In this document: positions 41,219 through 50,455 of the stretch, in pieces
Layout: every line of letters begins with the position of its first letter
Position numbering within the stretch: position 1 is the stretch's first letter
NCBI RefSeq assembly: GCF_000472445.1
Contig: NZ_AXAJ01000014.1
Location: 38,308-102,307 of the forward strand
DNA: 64,000 nt
Direction: 5' to 3'
Source of the DNA: Burkholderia sp. WSM2230
Lineage (GTDB): Bacteria > Pseudomonadota > Gammaproteobacteria > Burkholderiales > Burkholderiaceae
Made by a program: the position numbers and the translations under genes
The notes under the pieces: generated by a model
Told to the model about the DNA's origin: nothing
The model's input: only the letters and a program-made list of their open reading frames with translations
The model's database searches: none

Positions 41219-41680
41219 TTAGCGCGTGATGCGCAGGCGCAATTCGTTTTGACCTTGCACGCTCGCGGTCACATTCACGCGACGTCCCGCAGTGGTCACG
41301 ATGAAATGCTGACGCGTCGGCGTGTTGACGTCATGCACGACATTCGGAAAGCAGGCGGCGATGTCGGCGCCCATTTCCTCGAGCGGGTCGTTGACGAAAC
41401 CGTCTGCCTGCCAGTGAGCGCGCCAGTGGCAATCGTACGCATGCGCGTTGGCGCGGCAGTCTTCGGTGCTTTCGACGCCCGGCAGTTGCGCGGCCGGCCC
41501 GGTGCGCAGTTGCTTGAAGTCAGATGCTTCGACGATGTGCTTCAGCGCGGGGCACACGTCGGCCGGTTCGTTCGGCGGCGTGGTTTGCGCTGCATGCGCG
41601 GCGCCTGCGAACAGCATGGTTGCGCCCACAACAAGCGCGAGACGGTGAATCGAAGAACAGGCGTGACGATGGAGTGACAT
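41219..41680 (-). CDS. Secreted hypothetical protein
   Basis: A 153-aa protein with a signal peptide (cut near GAAHAAQ) and four Cys in the mature part (VCPALKHI, EDCRAN, YDCHWR, AACFPN) that probably form disulfides. No family recognised. It precedes the lipoprotein gene at 40567 on the same strand, with 19 bases between them, so they are likely co-transcribed. Confidence 0.6.
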   Translation of the reverse strand: MSLHRHACSSIHRLALVVGATMLFAGAAHAAQTTPPNEPADVCPALKHIVEASDFKQLRTGPAAQLPGVESTEDCRANAHAYDCHWRAHWQADGFVNDPLEEMGADIAACFPNVVHDVNTPTRQHFIVTTAGRRVNVTASVQGQNELRLRITR

Positions 41681-41877
41681 GAGCGAGAGTCCGTTAGCAG
41701 TGGATGGCGTGCGGGCCGCGGGGGACGGCGCGCACGACTATCGTCGCTGTTTCGGCCTCGTTTCAAAGGGCGGAAAAGCTTGCCCGCTTCGCAAATGCTT
41801 TCCAACTGTTCGCGCGTGTTTCCGGATCTTGCCGCAGATAGGGCGTGTTTCTGCGCCGCAAGGGCGCGAATGCTGAT

Positions 41878-42076
41878 TCAGCCGGGCGTCAGTCCGCCGT
41901 CGACGTGAATCACTGGCCCGTGATCTGGCGTGCGTCGTCGGAAAGCAGGAAGGCGATCAGCGCGGCGACATCCGCCGGGCCAACGCCGCACCGATGCCGG
42001 AACCCGCGCCGGCGATCAGCACGACGCGCTCGAATCCGGCGCTGACTTCGGCGGCTACGTCGCTTTCCATGTTCAT
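41878..42076 (-). pseudogene. Short-chain dehydrogenase/reductase remnant with internal deletion and frameshift
   Basis: The minus strand encodes the N-terminus of an SDR (FERVVLIAGAGSGIGAALAR, the TGxxxGxG cofactor motif) and then, in a different frame, its C-terminus (PADVAALIAFLLSDDARQIT, then GQ-VIHVDGGLTPG). About 170-200 residues that should lie between are missing. Near the end, one base is missing between GQ and VIHVDGGL, a second frameshift. The start overlaps the stop of the upstream ABC transporter gene as ATGA, so the gene was once translationally coupled to it. Confidence 0.8.
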
Positions 42077-43824
42077 GCGGCGACCGCTTCGGCGGCGCGC
42101 TCGACCTCGAGCGTTTCGTTGTGGAACGTCGCCAGCGACTCGCGATGCGCGACGCTGACAATCGCCGCCTTCGGCAGCCGCTCTGTGAAGAGGCGGTAGA
42201 GACGCGCTTCGTTTTCGGCGTCGAGCGCGCTCGTCGCTTCGTCGAGGAACAGATAGTCCGGCTTGTGCAGCAGCACGCGCGCGGCGGCGAGGCGCTGTTG
42301 CTCGCCTGGCGAGAGCACGCGCGTCCAGTGGCCGGATTCCTGCAGACGGTCCGCGTATTGCGACAGATGGCAGGTGACGAGGGCCTCGCGGCATTCGTCG
42401 TCGGTATAGGTGTCCGCCGCCGACGGATACGCGAGCGCCGCTTTGAGCGTGCCGATCGGCATGTAGCTCACTTGTGGGATAAACATCATGCGGGCGTTGA
42501 CCGGCGCGTCGATCGCGCCGTCGCCGAACGGCCACAGGCCGGCGAGCGCGCGCATCAGCGTGCTCTTGCCCGAGCCGGACGGGCCGCGCACGAGCCAGCG
42601 CGAGCCCGGGTGAATCACGATATCGCGGATGCGCGAGAGCGGATTGCCGTTCGGCAGCGCGAGCTTGAGGCCGTCGGTTGCGAGTTTGTCGGCGTCGACG
42701 AAATGCAGATTGATGCCGCCGTGCGCGGTGGCCGGCGAGACCGATTCCTTTAGACGCGGCGCATGCACGACGCGCTTGAATTCGCGCAGACGGTTGACAG
42801 TGGCGCGCCACTCGACGAGCGTGGAATAACTGTTGATGAACCACGAGAATGAATCGCTGACGGTGCCGAACGCGCTGGAAATCTGCATGAGCACGCCGAA
42901 GGTAAAGGCGCCGGCGAAATAGCGCGGCGCGGCGACGACGAGCGGAAAGATGATCGCAATCTGGCCATAGAAGCTAAGCACGAAGGTGAGCCGCTTGGTG
43001 TACTTCATGACCTGCCACCAGTTGTCGCGGATCCGGCCGAACAGCGAATACGCGTTCTTCTTCTCCGTGTCCATGCCGTTGTAGAAAGCGATCTGCTCAG
43101 CGTTTTCGCGCAGGCGGATCAGGCCGAAACGGAAATCCGCCTCGACCTTCTGTGCCTGGTAGTTGATGGGCACGAGTGGATGCCCGACTTTCTGGATCAC
43201 GAGCGATCCGACTACCGCGTAAAGCGCGGCCGCCCACACCATGTAGCCAGGAATATGCAGCGGCACGCCGCCGAGCGTGATGGTCAGCGCGCCGGCAAGC
43301 GTCCACAGGATCGTGATGAACGACACCAGCGTGACGACGGTGGACAGCAGATCGAGCGTGAGCGAAAGCGTCGTGGTGGCGAACGACTGCAGGTCGTCGC
43401 TGATACGCTGGTCGGGGTTGTCGGCGAGACGGTCGCGCTCGATCCGGTAGAACGCGCTGTCGTGCAGCCACTCGTTCAGATAGCGCGTGGTCAGCCACTG
43501 GCGCCAGCGAAAGCCGAGCATCTGCCGCAGATAGCGCCCGTACACGGCGAGAATGATGTAGCCGAACGCGAGCCCGGAGAAGATCGTCAGCAGATGCGGG
43601 AAATCGCGCACGTTCTTGGTTTGCAGCGCGTTGTAGAAATCCGCGCTCCAGCGGTTCAGGCGGACGTTGATCCACACGACCATCAGGTTCATCACGATGA
43701 TGGCGATAAGGAGCGCCCACGCCGTCTTTTTTTCTTCCGACACCCAGTAGGGCTTGATGAGGCTCCAGGCGGAGACTTTCTCGTCGGGCGGCAGGGCGGG
43801 GCTGGCAGAAGTGTTCGTTCTCAT
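42073..43824 (-). CDS. SbmA/BacA-like ABC transporter with fused ATPase domain
   Basis: The 583-aa protein joins a transmembrane domain of the SbmA/BacA type (PF05992/ABC_membrane_2-like: NRWSADFYNALQTKNVRDF, RWRQWLTTRYLNEWL, IERDRLADNPDQRISDD) to an ABC ATPase with Walker A GPSGSGKST, signature LSPGEQQRLAAARVLL and Walker B YLFLDEATSALD. Half-transporters of this class import peptides, vitamin B12 or very-long-chain acyl substrates; the substrate here is unknown. The start at 43824 has AGGA upstream; a longer frame adds 73 implausible residues. It is divergent from the thiamine operon, with about 409 bases between that hold no further gene. Confidence 0.85.
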   Translation of the reverse strand: MRTNTSASPALPPDEKVSAWSLIKPYWVSEEKKTAWALLIAIIVMNLMVVWINVRLNRWSADFYNALQTKNVRDFPHLLTIFSGLAFGYIILAVYGRYLRQMLGFRWRQWLTTRYLNEWLHDSAFYRIERDRLADNPDQRISDDLQSFATTTLSLTLDLLSTVVTLVSFITILWTLAGALTITLGGVPLHIPGYMVWAAALYAVVGSLVIQKVGHPLVPINYQAQKVEADFRFGLIRLRENAEQIAFYNGMDTEKKNAYSLFGRIRDNWWQVMKYTKRLTFVLSFYGQIAIIFPLVVAAPRYFAGAFTFGVLMQISSAFGTVSDSFSWFINSYSTLVEWRATVNRLREFKRVVHAPRLKESVSPATAHGGINLHFVDADKLATDGLKLALPNGNPLSRIRDIVIHPGSRWLVRGPSGSGKSTLMRALAGLWPFGDGAIDAPVNARMMFIPQVSYMPIGTLKAALAYPSAADTYTDDECREALVTCHLSQYADRLQESGHWTRVLSPGEQQRLAAARVLLHKPDYLFLDEATSALDAENEARLYRLFTERLPKAAIVSVAHRESLATFHNETLEVERAAEAVAA

Positions 43825-44191
43825 GTGCGTCCTGAGGAGTGCTGTTCTGTTCGGGCGGACCTGGGCGGACCAACCGGTCGCAGGTGCCTGTATCGTCCGG
43901 GCGCCGCGTCTGGCGAGCGAACGCCGCGGCGATCGCCAATTCTGGCGCAAAGCGCTTAAGCGAGGATTAATTGTCGGCGCGGCGCTTGCCGCAAAGCGGT
44001 CGCAGGCGCGCACCGCGATGTGCCCCGCCTGGCTTACGCCCACGCCGCATTCGCCGCGCCATCTCTGCCGGCATTGTGCCAGAGCGCCGGGTGCTCACTC
44101 GCGAGAGCGCCCAGCCGGCCGTCGCGCGGAAGCGCAACGGCGCAAAAGGTGGTGCCGGATCAAGTCGCGTGAGAGGCGATGCACCGCTCGT

Positions 44192-44221
44192 TTGCGAGCG
44201 CCGCGCCTTTTATGGTCTAAT
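44192..44221 (+). promoter_or_regulatory. Candidate promoter of the thi operon
   Basis: TTGCGA (44192-44197), an 18-base spacer and TCTAAT (44216-44221). Transcription would start near 44228, just before the TPP riboswitch. The position is right; the hexamer matches are moderate. Confidence 0.45.
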
Positions 44222-44233
44222 GACCTTTGACGA

Positions 44234-44332
44234 AACAGGGGTGCTTCGCACTTGAGCGGCGTGATTCTCACGCTGCGGCAGCGAGGCTGAGAGAGACCCT
44301 TTGCACCCGATCCGGGTAATACCGGCGCGGGA
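44234..44332 (+). ncRNA. TPP riboswitch (THI element)
   Basis: Classical features in order: GGGGTGC at the 5' side, a variable P3 arm, the nearly invariant GGCTGAGAGAGACCCTTT, ACCCGATCCGGGTAATACC and the closing GCGCGGGAAG. This binds thiamine pyrophosphate and controls the downstream thiOSGE genes. About 240 bases separate it from the thiO start. That leader could hold an expression platform, but no clear terminator is evident, so repression may act on translation or on an antiterminator I cannot define. Confidence 0.95.
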
Positions 44333-44569
44333 AGTTTCCGGAAGCAGCCAGTCTTCCATTCCCCGCCGGGCGGCGTACTTCAACCAAGCACGCCTGTTGC
44401 CCGGCCGGCCTCGCCCGCCGGTTTCGTCCTGGGTACGCGCTTCTTTTTGGCCGTACGGAAAGGACTCGATGACCGCCTATTACTCAGTTATGTGTTTTGC
44501 TCCTTGTCGCGCTGTCAGTCACGCGCGCTGCATTGCTATTGCCCACCGCATTCAGTTGGAGCGAGCCCA

Positions 44570-45700
44570 ATGAGCCGCGCTGCCCAACCCGATTTCGCCG
44601 TGCTCGGCGGCGGCCTGTGCGGGCGCCTCGTCGCATGGCGGCTCGCCGGCGAAGGGCATCGCGTGGCGCTGTATGAGCGCGGCGACGCCGCCGGTTCGCA
44701 GGCCGCCGCGTGGGTCGCCGCGGCCATGCTGGCGCCGCTCGCCGAAGCCGCCAGTGCCGAACTTCTGATTACGCGATTGGGCGCGGCATCGCTCGAAACG
44801 TGGCCGCAAGTGCTGGCCGAGCTGCCGGAGCCGGTGTTCTTCCAGCGCAATGGCACGCTCGTGGTCTGGCATCACGCGGATCGAACCGAGGCGCCGTTAT
44901 TCGAAAGACGCGTGCGCGCGAACGCGCCGGCCGGATTGCTCGACGGCGGCTTCGTCACGCTCGCAGGCGCGCAACTCGGCGCAGCGGAACCTGCGCTCGC
45001 GGGGCGTTTCAACCAGGGCTGGCTGTTGCCGCGCGAGGGACAACTGGACAACCGCCAGGTGCTTGCCGCGCTCGCGGCGGGCCTCGCGCAACGCGGCGTC
45101 GAAACACACTGGAATACGCCTGTGCGCGAAGACGCGCTGCCTCCGGCGCGCATTACGATCGACTGCCGCGGTCTCGGCGCCAAGCCCGTGCTGCCGACGC
45201 TGCGCGGCATCCGCGGCGAAGTGGCGCGCGTGCACGCGCCGGGCATCCATCTGACGCGGCCGGTGCGGCTGTTGCATCCGCGCTATCCGCTCTATATCGC
45301 GCCGAAGCAGGACGATCTCTACGTGATCGGCGCGACAGAAGTGGAAGGCGAAGACATGTCGCCCGTCAGCGTGCGCTCCGCGCTGGAGCTGCTGAGCGCG
45401 GCGTTTTCGGTGCATCCCGGCTTTGGCGAGGCGCGCATTCTCGAACTGAATTCGCAGTGCCGTCCGACCTTGCCCGATCATCGGCCCGCGCTGCTGTGGG
45501 ACGGCGGCCAGACGCTGCGCGTGAACGGGCTGTACCGGCACGGCTACATGATCGTGCCCGAAGTCGCCGACGAAGCCGCGCGTTTCGCGGCGGCGCTGCT
45601 GGACGGGCGCATCGGCGACGCCGACGCGTTCGCGGACTGGCAGCGCGGCGCGCGCTGGAGCGAGCTGTTCCAGCAGGACCGCGCGCGGGAGCCGGCATGA
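44570..45700 (+). CDS. thiO: Glycine oxidase ThiO-like FAD oxidoreductase
   Basis: Makes dehydroglycine for thiazole formation by oxidising glycine with O2. The 376-aa protein has the FAD fold VLGGGLCGRLVAWRLAGEG, the AAAWVAAAMLAPLAE motif, EGEDMSP and the C-terminal LRVNGLYRHGYMIVPEVADE, as in ThiO/DAO-family proteins. The ATG at 44570 has GGAG upstream; a long frame into the riboswitch leader is rejected. It is first in the operon with thiS, thiG and thiE behind a TPP riboswitch, which fixes the role. Confidence 0.9.
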   Translation: MSRAAQPDFAVLGGGLCGRLVAWRLAGEGHRVALYERGDAAGSQAAAWVAAAMLAPLAEAASAELLITRLGAASLETWPQVLAELPEPVFFQRNGTLVVWHHADRTEAPLFERRVRANAPAGLLDGGFVTLAGAQLGAAEPALAGRFNQGWLLPREGQLDNRQVLAALAAGLAQRGVETHWNTPVREDALPPARITIDCRGLGAKPVLPTLRGIRGEVARVHAPGIHLTRPVRLLHPRYPLYIAPKQDDLYVIGATEVEGEDMSPVSVRSALELLSAAFSVHPGFGEARILELNSQCRPTLPDHRPALLWDGGQTLRVNGLYRHGYMIVPEVADEAARFAAALLDGRIGDADAFADWQRGARWSELFQQDRAREPA

Positions 45701-45769
45701 GCGCCGGCTCGTGGCGCGGCGCCGCGCTCGCTCGCGGATTGGCCATCGACTGAACTGTATTTGAACGCC

Positions 45770-45967
45770 ATGGATATTCATATCAATCAGAAGCCGTTGT
45801 CGCTGCCCGAAGGCGCGACTGTCGCCGATGCGCTCACCCTGTACGGCGCGCGGCCGCCGTTTGCCGTCGCGCTGAACGGCGATTTCGTCGCGCGCACGCA
45901 GCATGCGGCGCGCGCGTTGCAGCCGGGCGACAGGCTGGACGTCGTGCAGCCGGTGGCCGGCGGCTGA
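45770..45967 (+). CDS. thiS: Sulfur carrier protein ThiS
   Basis: A 65-aa ubiquitin-fold protein whose C-terminal Gly-Gly (PVAGG) becomes a thiocarboxylate and donates sulfur to ThiG. The core shows MDIHINQKPLSLPEGATVAD, ALNGDFV, RTQHAARALQPGDRLDVV. The ATG at 45770 is preferred over the TTG 9 bases upstream. It lies between thiO and thiG. Confidence 0.95.
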   Translation: MDIHINQKPLSLPEGATVADALTLYGARPPFAVALNGDFVARTQHAARALQPGDRLDVVQPVAGG

Positions 45968-46008
45968 GCGCGGTTGCGCAATAACCGGCCTGAACGCGAG
46001 GCAATCGC

Positions 46009-46075
46009 CACGCAACGACCACGCAACGACCACGCAGCGACCGCGCTAATCCACGCTAATCCACGCTGATCCGCA
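46009..46075. repeat. Short tandem repeats between thiS and thiG
   Basis: Three copies of an 11-bp unit CACGCAACGAC are followed by three of a unit close to GCTAATCCAC. They fill most of the 138-base thiS-thiG gap; the thiG ribosome-binding site lies just after. Confidence 0.75.
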
Positions 46076-46105
46076 AAAGCCCCGTCTTGCATTGCAGGAG
46101 ACCAG

Positions 46106-46930
46106 ATGATGCAAATGACTTCCCCCCAAACCGTCGACGCGCTCACGCTCTACGGCCAGACCTTCGCGAGCCGCGTGCTGCTCGGCACGTCGCGCTATCC
46201 GTCGCTGCAATCGCTGTCGGATTCGATCGACGCCGCGCGGCCCGGCATGGTGACCGTCGCGCTGCGCCGGCAAATGAACGAAGGCGGCGCCGAAGCCGGC
46301 TTCTTCGATCTGCTCAAGCGCCACGGCGTGCCGCTGCTGCCCAACACGGCCGGCTGCCTGACCGTCGGCGAAGCGGTGACGACCGCGCATATGGCCCGGG
46401 AAATTTTCGAAACCGAGTGGATCAAACTGGAACTGATCGGTGACGACTACACGCTGCAGCCCGATCCGGTCGGCCTGATCGAGGCGGCCGCGAAGCTCGT
46501 CAAGGACGGCTTCAAGGTGCTGCCGTACTGCACCGAAGACTTGGTGATCGGCCGCCGTCTGCTGGACGCTGGTTGCGAGGCGCTGATGCCGTGGGGCGCG
46601 CCGATCGGCACCGGCAAGGGCGTGATCAATCCGTATGGCCTGCGCGTCTTGCGCGAACGGCTGCCCGACGTGCCGCTGATCGTCGACGCCGGACTCGGCG
46701 TGCCGTCGCATGCGGCGCAGGTGATGGAATGGGGCTTCGACGGCGTGCTTCTCAACACGGCCGTGTCGCAGGCCACGCATCCCGAGGCCATGGCGCGCGC
46801 GTTTGCGCTGGGTGTCGAGGCGGGCCGCGAGGCGTTCCTCGCCGGACCTATGGCAGAGCGCGAAAGCGCGCACGCGAGCACGCCGGTGATCGGCATGCCG
46901 TTCTGGCATCAGGACGGGAGCGCCGCATGA
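46106..46930 (+). CDS. thiG: Thiazole synthase
   Basis: Condenses deoxyxylulose phosphate, dehydroglycine and ThiS-thiocarboxylate to thiazole phosphate. The 274-aa TIM-barrel protein has [12 protein letters not shown], the Lys that forms the imine in [30 protein letters not shown] and [11 protein letters not shown]-like [15 protein letters not shown] lies 5 bases before the ATG; three close Met codons make the exact start uncertain by up to 9 bases. Its stop overlaps the thiE start as ATGA. Confidence 0.95.
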   Translation: MMQMTSPQTVDALTLYGQTFASRVLLGTSRYPSLQSLSDSIDAARPGMVTVALRRQMNEGGAEAGFFDLLKRHGVPLLPNTAGCLTVGEAVTTAHMAREIFETEWIKLELIGDDYTLQPDPVGLIEAAAKLVKDGFKVLPYCTEDLVIGRRLLDAGCEALMPWGAPIGTGKGVINPYGLRVLRERLPDVPLIVDAGLGVPSHAAQVMEWGFDGVLLNTAVSQATHPEAMARAFALGVEAGREAFLAGPMAERESAHASTPVIGMPFWHQDGSAA

Positions 46931-48039
46931 CGCAGACATTGGCTCTGAAAGACCGCGACCTGTTCTGGCCGCCCGCCGACGAACTCACCGAAGCCACCGA
47001 GCGCATCCGCGCCCGCCTCGGCGACTGGCCGCCCACGCATGCGCCGTGGCGCATCTGCCTGACCGCCCCGGACGAGCCGAACGGCGGCGATCTGATCGTG
47101 ATCCTGGACGCCGCGCGGCACGGTGAACTCATGGCGGCCTGGCTCATGCAAGGCGCAGCGGTGGTCGAAGCCGCCGAGCACAACGCGACGCTGCACCTGG
47201 GCGGCGAAAAATACCAGCTCGAAGGGCATCTCGCGGAGGACTGGATTCCCGCGCTTGCCGCGTTTCTGGATTGCGGCTTCGATCCGCATGACGCGCTCGT
47301 GCTGGCGCTGGCGTGGCGCGACGGCGACGAAACCCGCACCCATGCCGGTGGTGACTCCTTCCCTTGCGATCTCGCGACGTTTCCGCGACTGGCCGGTCTG
47401 CCGCAGGCGCCGTCCGAGGCGTTCCCGCGCTGCCCCGAGCGGCTCGGGCTGTATCCGGTGCTGCCGAGCGCGGAGTGGGTTGAGCGCGTGCTTGGCTTTG
47501 GCGTGAAGACGGTGCAATTGCGCCGCAAATCGGCCCATCCCGCCGACGAACTCAAGCGCGAAATCGCCCGCTGCGTGGCGGCGGGCCGGCGTCACGACGC
47601 ACAGGTCTTCATCAACGATCACTGGCAGGCCGCGCTCGAGGCAGGCGCATACGGCGTGCATCTCGGCCAGGAGGACGTGCACACGGCCGACCTGTCGGCG
47701 CTGGCGGCGGCCGGCATCCGCCTCGGGCTGTCGACGCACGGCTTCTACGAGATTCTGAAGGCGCTGCATTTCCGCCCCAGCTATATCGCCTTGGGCGCAG
47801 TGTTCCCGACCACCACCAAGGTCATGCCGACGGCGCCGCAAGGCCTCAAGCGTCTTGCGCGCTACGTGCGGCTGCTGGAGGGCGTGGTGCCGCTCGTGGC
47901 GATCGGCGGAATCGATCTGCAGGTGCTGCCCGAGGTGCTCGCGACCGGCGTCGGTTGCGCGGCAGTGGTGCGCGCAGTGACCGAAGCGCCGGATCCCGCT
48001 GCCGCCGTTTCTGCGCTGCAACAAGCGTTTACGCAATAA
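46927..48039 (+). CDS. thiE: Thiamine-phosphate synthase with an N-terminal extension
   Basis: Joins hydroxymethylpyrimidine diphosphate and thiazole phosphate to thiamine phosphate. The 370-aa protein is about 160 residues longer than usual (about 210 aa). The synthase domain fills about residues 175-370, with [59 protein letters not shown] and VAIGGID. The N-terminal part (1-170, with [16 protein letters not shown] and [20 protein letters not shown]) is not the HMP kinase found in other fusions; I do not recognise it. It is the last gene of the thi operon. Confidence 0.9.
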   Translation: MTQTLALKDRDLFWPPADELTEATERIRARLGDWPPTHAPWRICLTAPDEPNGGDLIVILDAARHGELMAAWLMQGAAVVEAAEHNATLHLGGEKYQLEGHLAEDWIPALAAFLDCGFDPHDALVLALAWRDGDETRTHAGGDSFPCDLATFPRLAGLPQAPSEAFPRCPERLGLYPVLPSAEWVERVLGFGVKTVQLRRKSAHPADELKREIARCVAAGRRHDAQVFINDHWQAALEAGAYGVHLGQEDVHTADLSALAAAGIRLGLSTHGFYEILKALHFRPSYIALGAVFPTTTKVMPTAPQGLKRLARYVRLLEGVVPLVAIGGIDLQVLPEVLATGVGCAAVVRAVTEAPDPAAAVSALQQAFTQ

Positions 48040-48094
48040 TCGTCCCGTATCGATAAGGAGAGGGCACCTCACGGCAACTTTTGCATGATGGCCC

Positions 48095-48100
48095 TATAAT
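48095..48100 (+). promoter_or_regulatory. Candidate -10 box for the mla operon
   Basis: Perfect TATAAT 31 bases before the mlaF start, in the 92-base gap after thiE. It lies in GCCCTATAAT, the same context as the candidate at 52741. No clear -35 was seen. Confidence 0.35.
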
Positions 48101-48131
48101 TCGGCCTTCCGTGTAAAAGGACTGTCAGTCA

Positions 48132-48953
48132 GTGTCTTCCTCTTCCGAGACTCTTCTCGAACTGCGCGACGTCGACTTCGGTTACGGCGACCGGCTCGTA
48201 CTGTCGAACCTGAATCTGCGCTTTCAGCGCGGGCAGGTTGTCGCGGTCATGGGCGGTTCGGGCTGCGGCAAGACCACGGTGCTGCGGCTGATCGGCGGTC
48301 TCGTGCGCGCGCAGCGCGGCGAGATTCTGTTTCACGGCGAGGACGTCGGCGGCCAGACCCGCGAGGGCTTGTACGCGCTGCGCCGCAAGATGGGCATGCT
48401 GTTCCAGTTCGGCGCGCTGTTCACGGACATGTCGGTGTTCGAGAACGTGGCGTTTGCGCTGCGCGAGCACACCGACCTTCCCGAGGAACTGATCCGCGAC
48501 CTGGTGTTGATGAAGCTCAACGCCGTCGGCCTGCGCGGCGCGCGCGACCTGCTGCCTTCGGAAATTTCCGGCGGCATGGCGCGGCGTGTGGCGCTTGCGC
48601 GCGCCATCGCCCTCGATCCCGAACTGATGATGTACGACGAGCCGTTCGCCGGCCTCGACCCGATCTCGCTCGGCATCACCGCCAACCTGATCCGCGCGCT
48701 CAATCAGGCGCTCGGCGCGACGTCCATTCTGGTGACTCACGACGTGCCGGAGTCGTTCGCGATCGCCGACTACGTGTACTTCCTCGCCAACGGCGGCGTT
48801 CATGCCGAGGGTACGCCGGCGGAGCTGCGCGCGTCGACCGATCCGACGGTGCGGCAGTTCATCGACGGCGCGCCTGACGGCCCGTTCAAATTCCACTATC
48901 CGAGCAGGACGCCGCTCGCGGCGGACTTCGGCGTGGGCGGAGGTCAGTCATGA
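48132..48953 (+). CDS. mlaF: Phospholipid ABC transporter ATP-binding protein MlaF
   Basis: ATPase of the MlaFEDB complex that moves phospholipid between the outer and inner membranes. The 273-aa protein has Walker A GGSGCGKTT, signature ISGGMARRVALARAIAL, Walker B LMMYDEPFAGLDP and the H-loop VTHDVPES, as in YrbF/Mkl-type ATPases. The start is a GTG. The stop overlaps mlaE by 4 bases. It is first in a six-gene operon with mlaA included. Confidence 0.95.
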   Translation: MSSSSETLLELRDVDFGYGDRLVLSNLNLRFQRGQVVAVMGGSGCGKTTVLRLIGGLVRAQRGEILFHGEDVGGQTREGLYALRRKMGMLFQFGALFTDMSVFENVAFALREHTDLPEELIRDLVLMKLNAVGLRGARDLLPSEISGGMARRVALARAIALDPELMMYDEPFAGLDPISLGITANLIRALNQALGATSILVTHDVPESFAIADYVYFLANGGVHAEGTPAELRASTDPTVRQFIDGAPDGPFKFHYPSRTPLAADFGVGGGQS

Positions 48954-49741
48954 TCGGCTCGTTGATCAACTCATCGATCCGCACAGTCGGCCGCTCGGTG
49001 CTCGACGGCCTCGGCACGGCCGGCTATGCGACGCGCTTTTTCTTCCGGCTGCTATTCGAATTCTTTCCGCTGCTGCGCCGTCCGCGCCTTGTCACGAAGC
49101 AGATCCACTTCGTGGGTAATTATTCGCTGGTGATCATCGCGGTATCGGGGCTGTTCGTCGGCTTCGTGCTTGGCTTGCAGGGCTACTACACCTTGAACCG
49201 CTACGGCTCCGAACAGGCGCTCGGGCTGCTCGTCGCGCTTTCGCTCGTGCGCGAACTCGGGCCGGTGGTCACGGCGCTGCTGTTCGCCGGCCGCGCCGGC
49301 ACGTCGCTCACCGCCGAGATCGGTCTCATGAAGGCCGGCGAGCAATTGACCGCAATGGAAATGATGGCGGTCGACCCGGTCAAGGTCGTGGTCGCGCCGC
49401 GTCTGTGGGCCGGCATTATTTCTATGCCGATTCTCGCGGCGATTTTCAGTGCGGTCGGCGTGACCGGCGGCTATGTGGTCGGCGTGCTGCTGATCGGTGT
49501 GGACGCCGGCGCGTTCTGGTCGCAAATGCAAGGCGGCGTGGACGTCTGGCGCGACGTGGGCGCGGGCGTCGTCAAAAGCGTGGTGTTCGGCCTTGCCGTG
49601 ACGTTCGTGGCGCTCTTCCAGGGCTACGAAGCGCGGCCCACGCCGGAAGGCGTGTCGCGCGCCACGACCAAAACGGTCGTGTACGCGTCGCTCGCGGTGC
49701 TCGGCCTCGATTTTCTGCTGACCGCGCTGATGTTCAGCTAA
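48950..49741 (+). CDS. mlaE: Phospholipid ABC transporter permease MlaE
   Basis: Membrane core of the Mla complex. The 263-aa permease has the family segments FVGFVLGLQGYYTLNRYGSE, RELGPVVTALLFAGRAGTSL, TAEIGLMKAGEQLTAMEMM and about five hydrophobic helices with a C-terminal ending LTALMFS. The start overlaps mlaF as ATGA. The mlaD start follows about 95 bases after the stop. Confidence 0.95.
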   Translation: MIGSLINSSIRTVGRSVLDGLGTAGYATRFFFRLLFEFFPLLRRPRLVTKQIHFVGNYSLVIIAVSGLFVGFVLGLQGYYTLNRYGSEQALGLLVALSLVRELGPVVTALLFAGRAGTSLTAEIGLMKAGEQLTAMEMMAVDPVKVVVAPRLWAGIISMPILAAIFSAVGVTGGYVVGVLLIGVDAGAFWSQMQGGVDVWRDVGAGVVKSVVFGLAVTFVALFQGYEARPTPEGVSRATTKTVVYASLAVLGLDFLLTALMFS

Positions 49742-49835
49742 GACTGCGTTGGCTGCCGGACGCTGCGGCGCTGGGCGCGCGCGGCGGAGCAACGGTGGAG
49801 CGACGACGGCGCGGCGGATTCACTTTGGGATGACA

Positions 49836-50444
49836 ATGAAAAAGACTGCTCTCGACTTCTGGGTCGGCCTGTTCGTGGTGTTGGGTTTTGTGGCGTTGCT
49901 GTTTCTCGCACTGAAGGCCGGCAACATGAGTTCGCTGTCGTTCCAGGCGACCTATCCGGTCAAGCTGAAGTTCGACAATATCGGCGGATTGAAGGCGCGC
50001 GCGCCTGTGAAGAGCGCGGGCGTGACGGTCGGCCGGGTCGCCTCGATTGGTTTCGACAGCAATGCTTATCAGGCGCTCGTCACGATCGACATCGACAGGC
50101 AATACCAGTTTCCGAAAGATACGTCGGCGAAGATCCTGACTTCCGGGCTGCTCGGCGAGCAATACATCGGGCTCGAGCCGGGCGGCGATTCCGAGGTGCT
50201 TAAAGCCGGCGACACGATTTCCATGACGCAATCGGCAATCGTGCTCGAAAACCTGATCGGACAGTTCCTCTACAGCAAAGCGGCCGATTCGGGCGCATCG
50301 AAGCCGGGCGCCGCATCGACGGCACCGACGGCACCGACGGCACAGACGGCACCGGCGGCACCGACGGCACAGACGGCACCGGCGGCGGCCCCTGCGCCGG
50401 CGCCCGCGGCGGCTGTGCCCGCTTCCGGCTCGGCCGGTCAATAA
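49836..50444 (+). CDS. mlaD: Outer-membrane lipid asymmetry maintenance protein MlaD
   Basis: MCE-domain protein that forms the hexameric substrate channel on MlaE. The 202-aa protein has a membrane helix (about 6-30), then an MCE domain (VKLKFDNIGGLKARAPVKSA, GVTVGRV, ILTSGLLGEQYIGLEPGG). The C-terminus (about 155-202) is a low-complexity Ala/Pro/Thr/Gln tail made by a 9-bp repeat, not part of the conserved domain. I took the ATG at 49836 (MKKTALDF) with GGGA upstream; one 6 bases earlier is possible. Confidence 0.92.
   Translation: MKKTALDFWVGLFVVLGFVALLFLALKAGNMSSLSFQATYPVKLKFDNIGGLKARAPVKSAGVTVGRVASIGFDSNAYQALVTIDIDRQYQFPKDTSAKILTSGLLGEQYIGLEPGGDSEVLKAGDTISMTQSAIVLENLIGQFLYSKAADSGASKPGAASTAPTAPTAQTAPAAPTAQTAPAAAPAPAPAAAVPASGSAGQ
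50318..50389. repeat. In-frame tandem repeat of a 9-bp unit within mlaD
   Basis: Eight imperfect copies of GACGGCACC (some read GACGGCACA or GGCGGCACC) encode the Thr-Ala-Pro/Gln tail. Unit length is a multiple of three, so copy-number change would keep the reading frame. Confidence 0.85.
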
Positions 50445-50455
50445 GGAGAACAACA

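Noticed and set aside
43754-44230. A plus-strand frame between the ABC transporter and the riboswitch
   Set aside because: It overlaps the transporter start on the other strand, is Arg/Ala-rich without motifs, and occupies the divergent promoter region.
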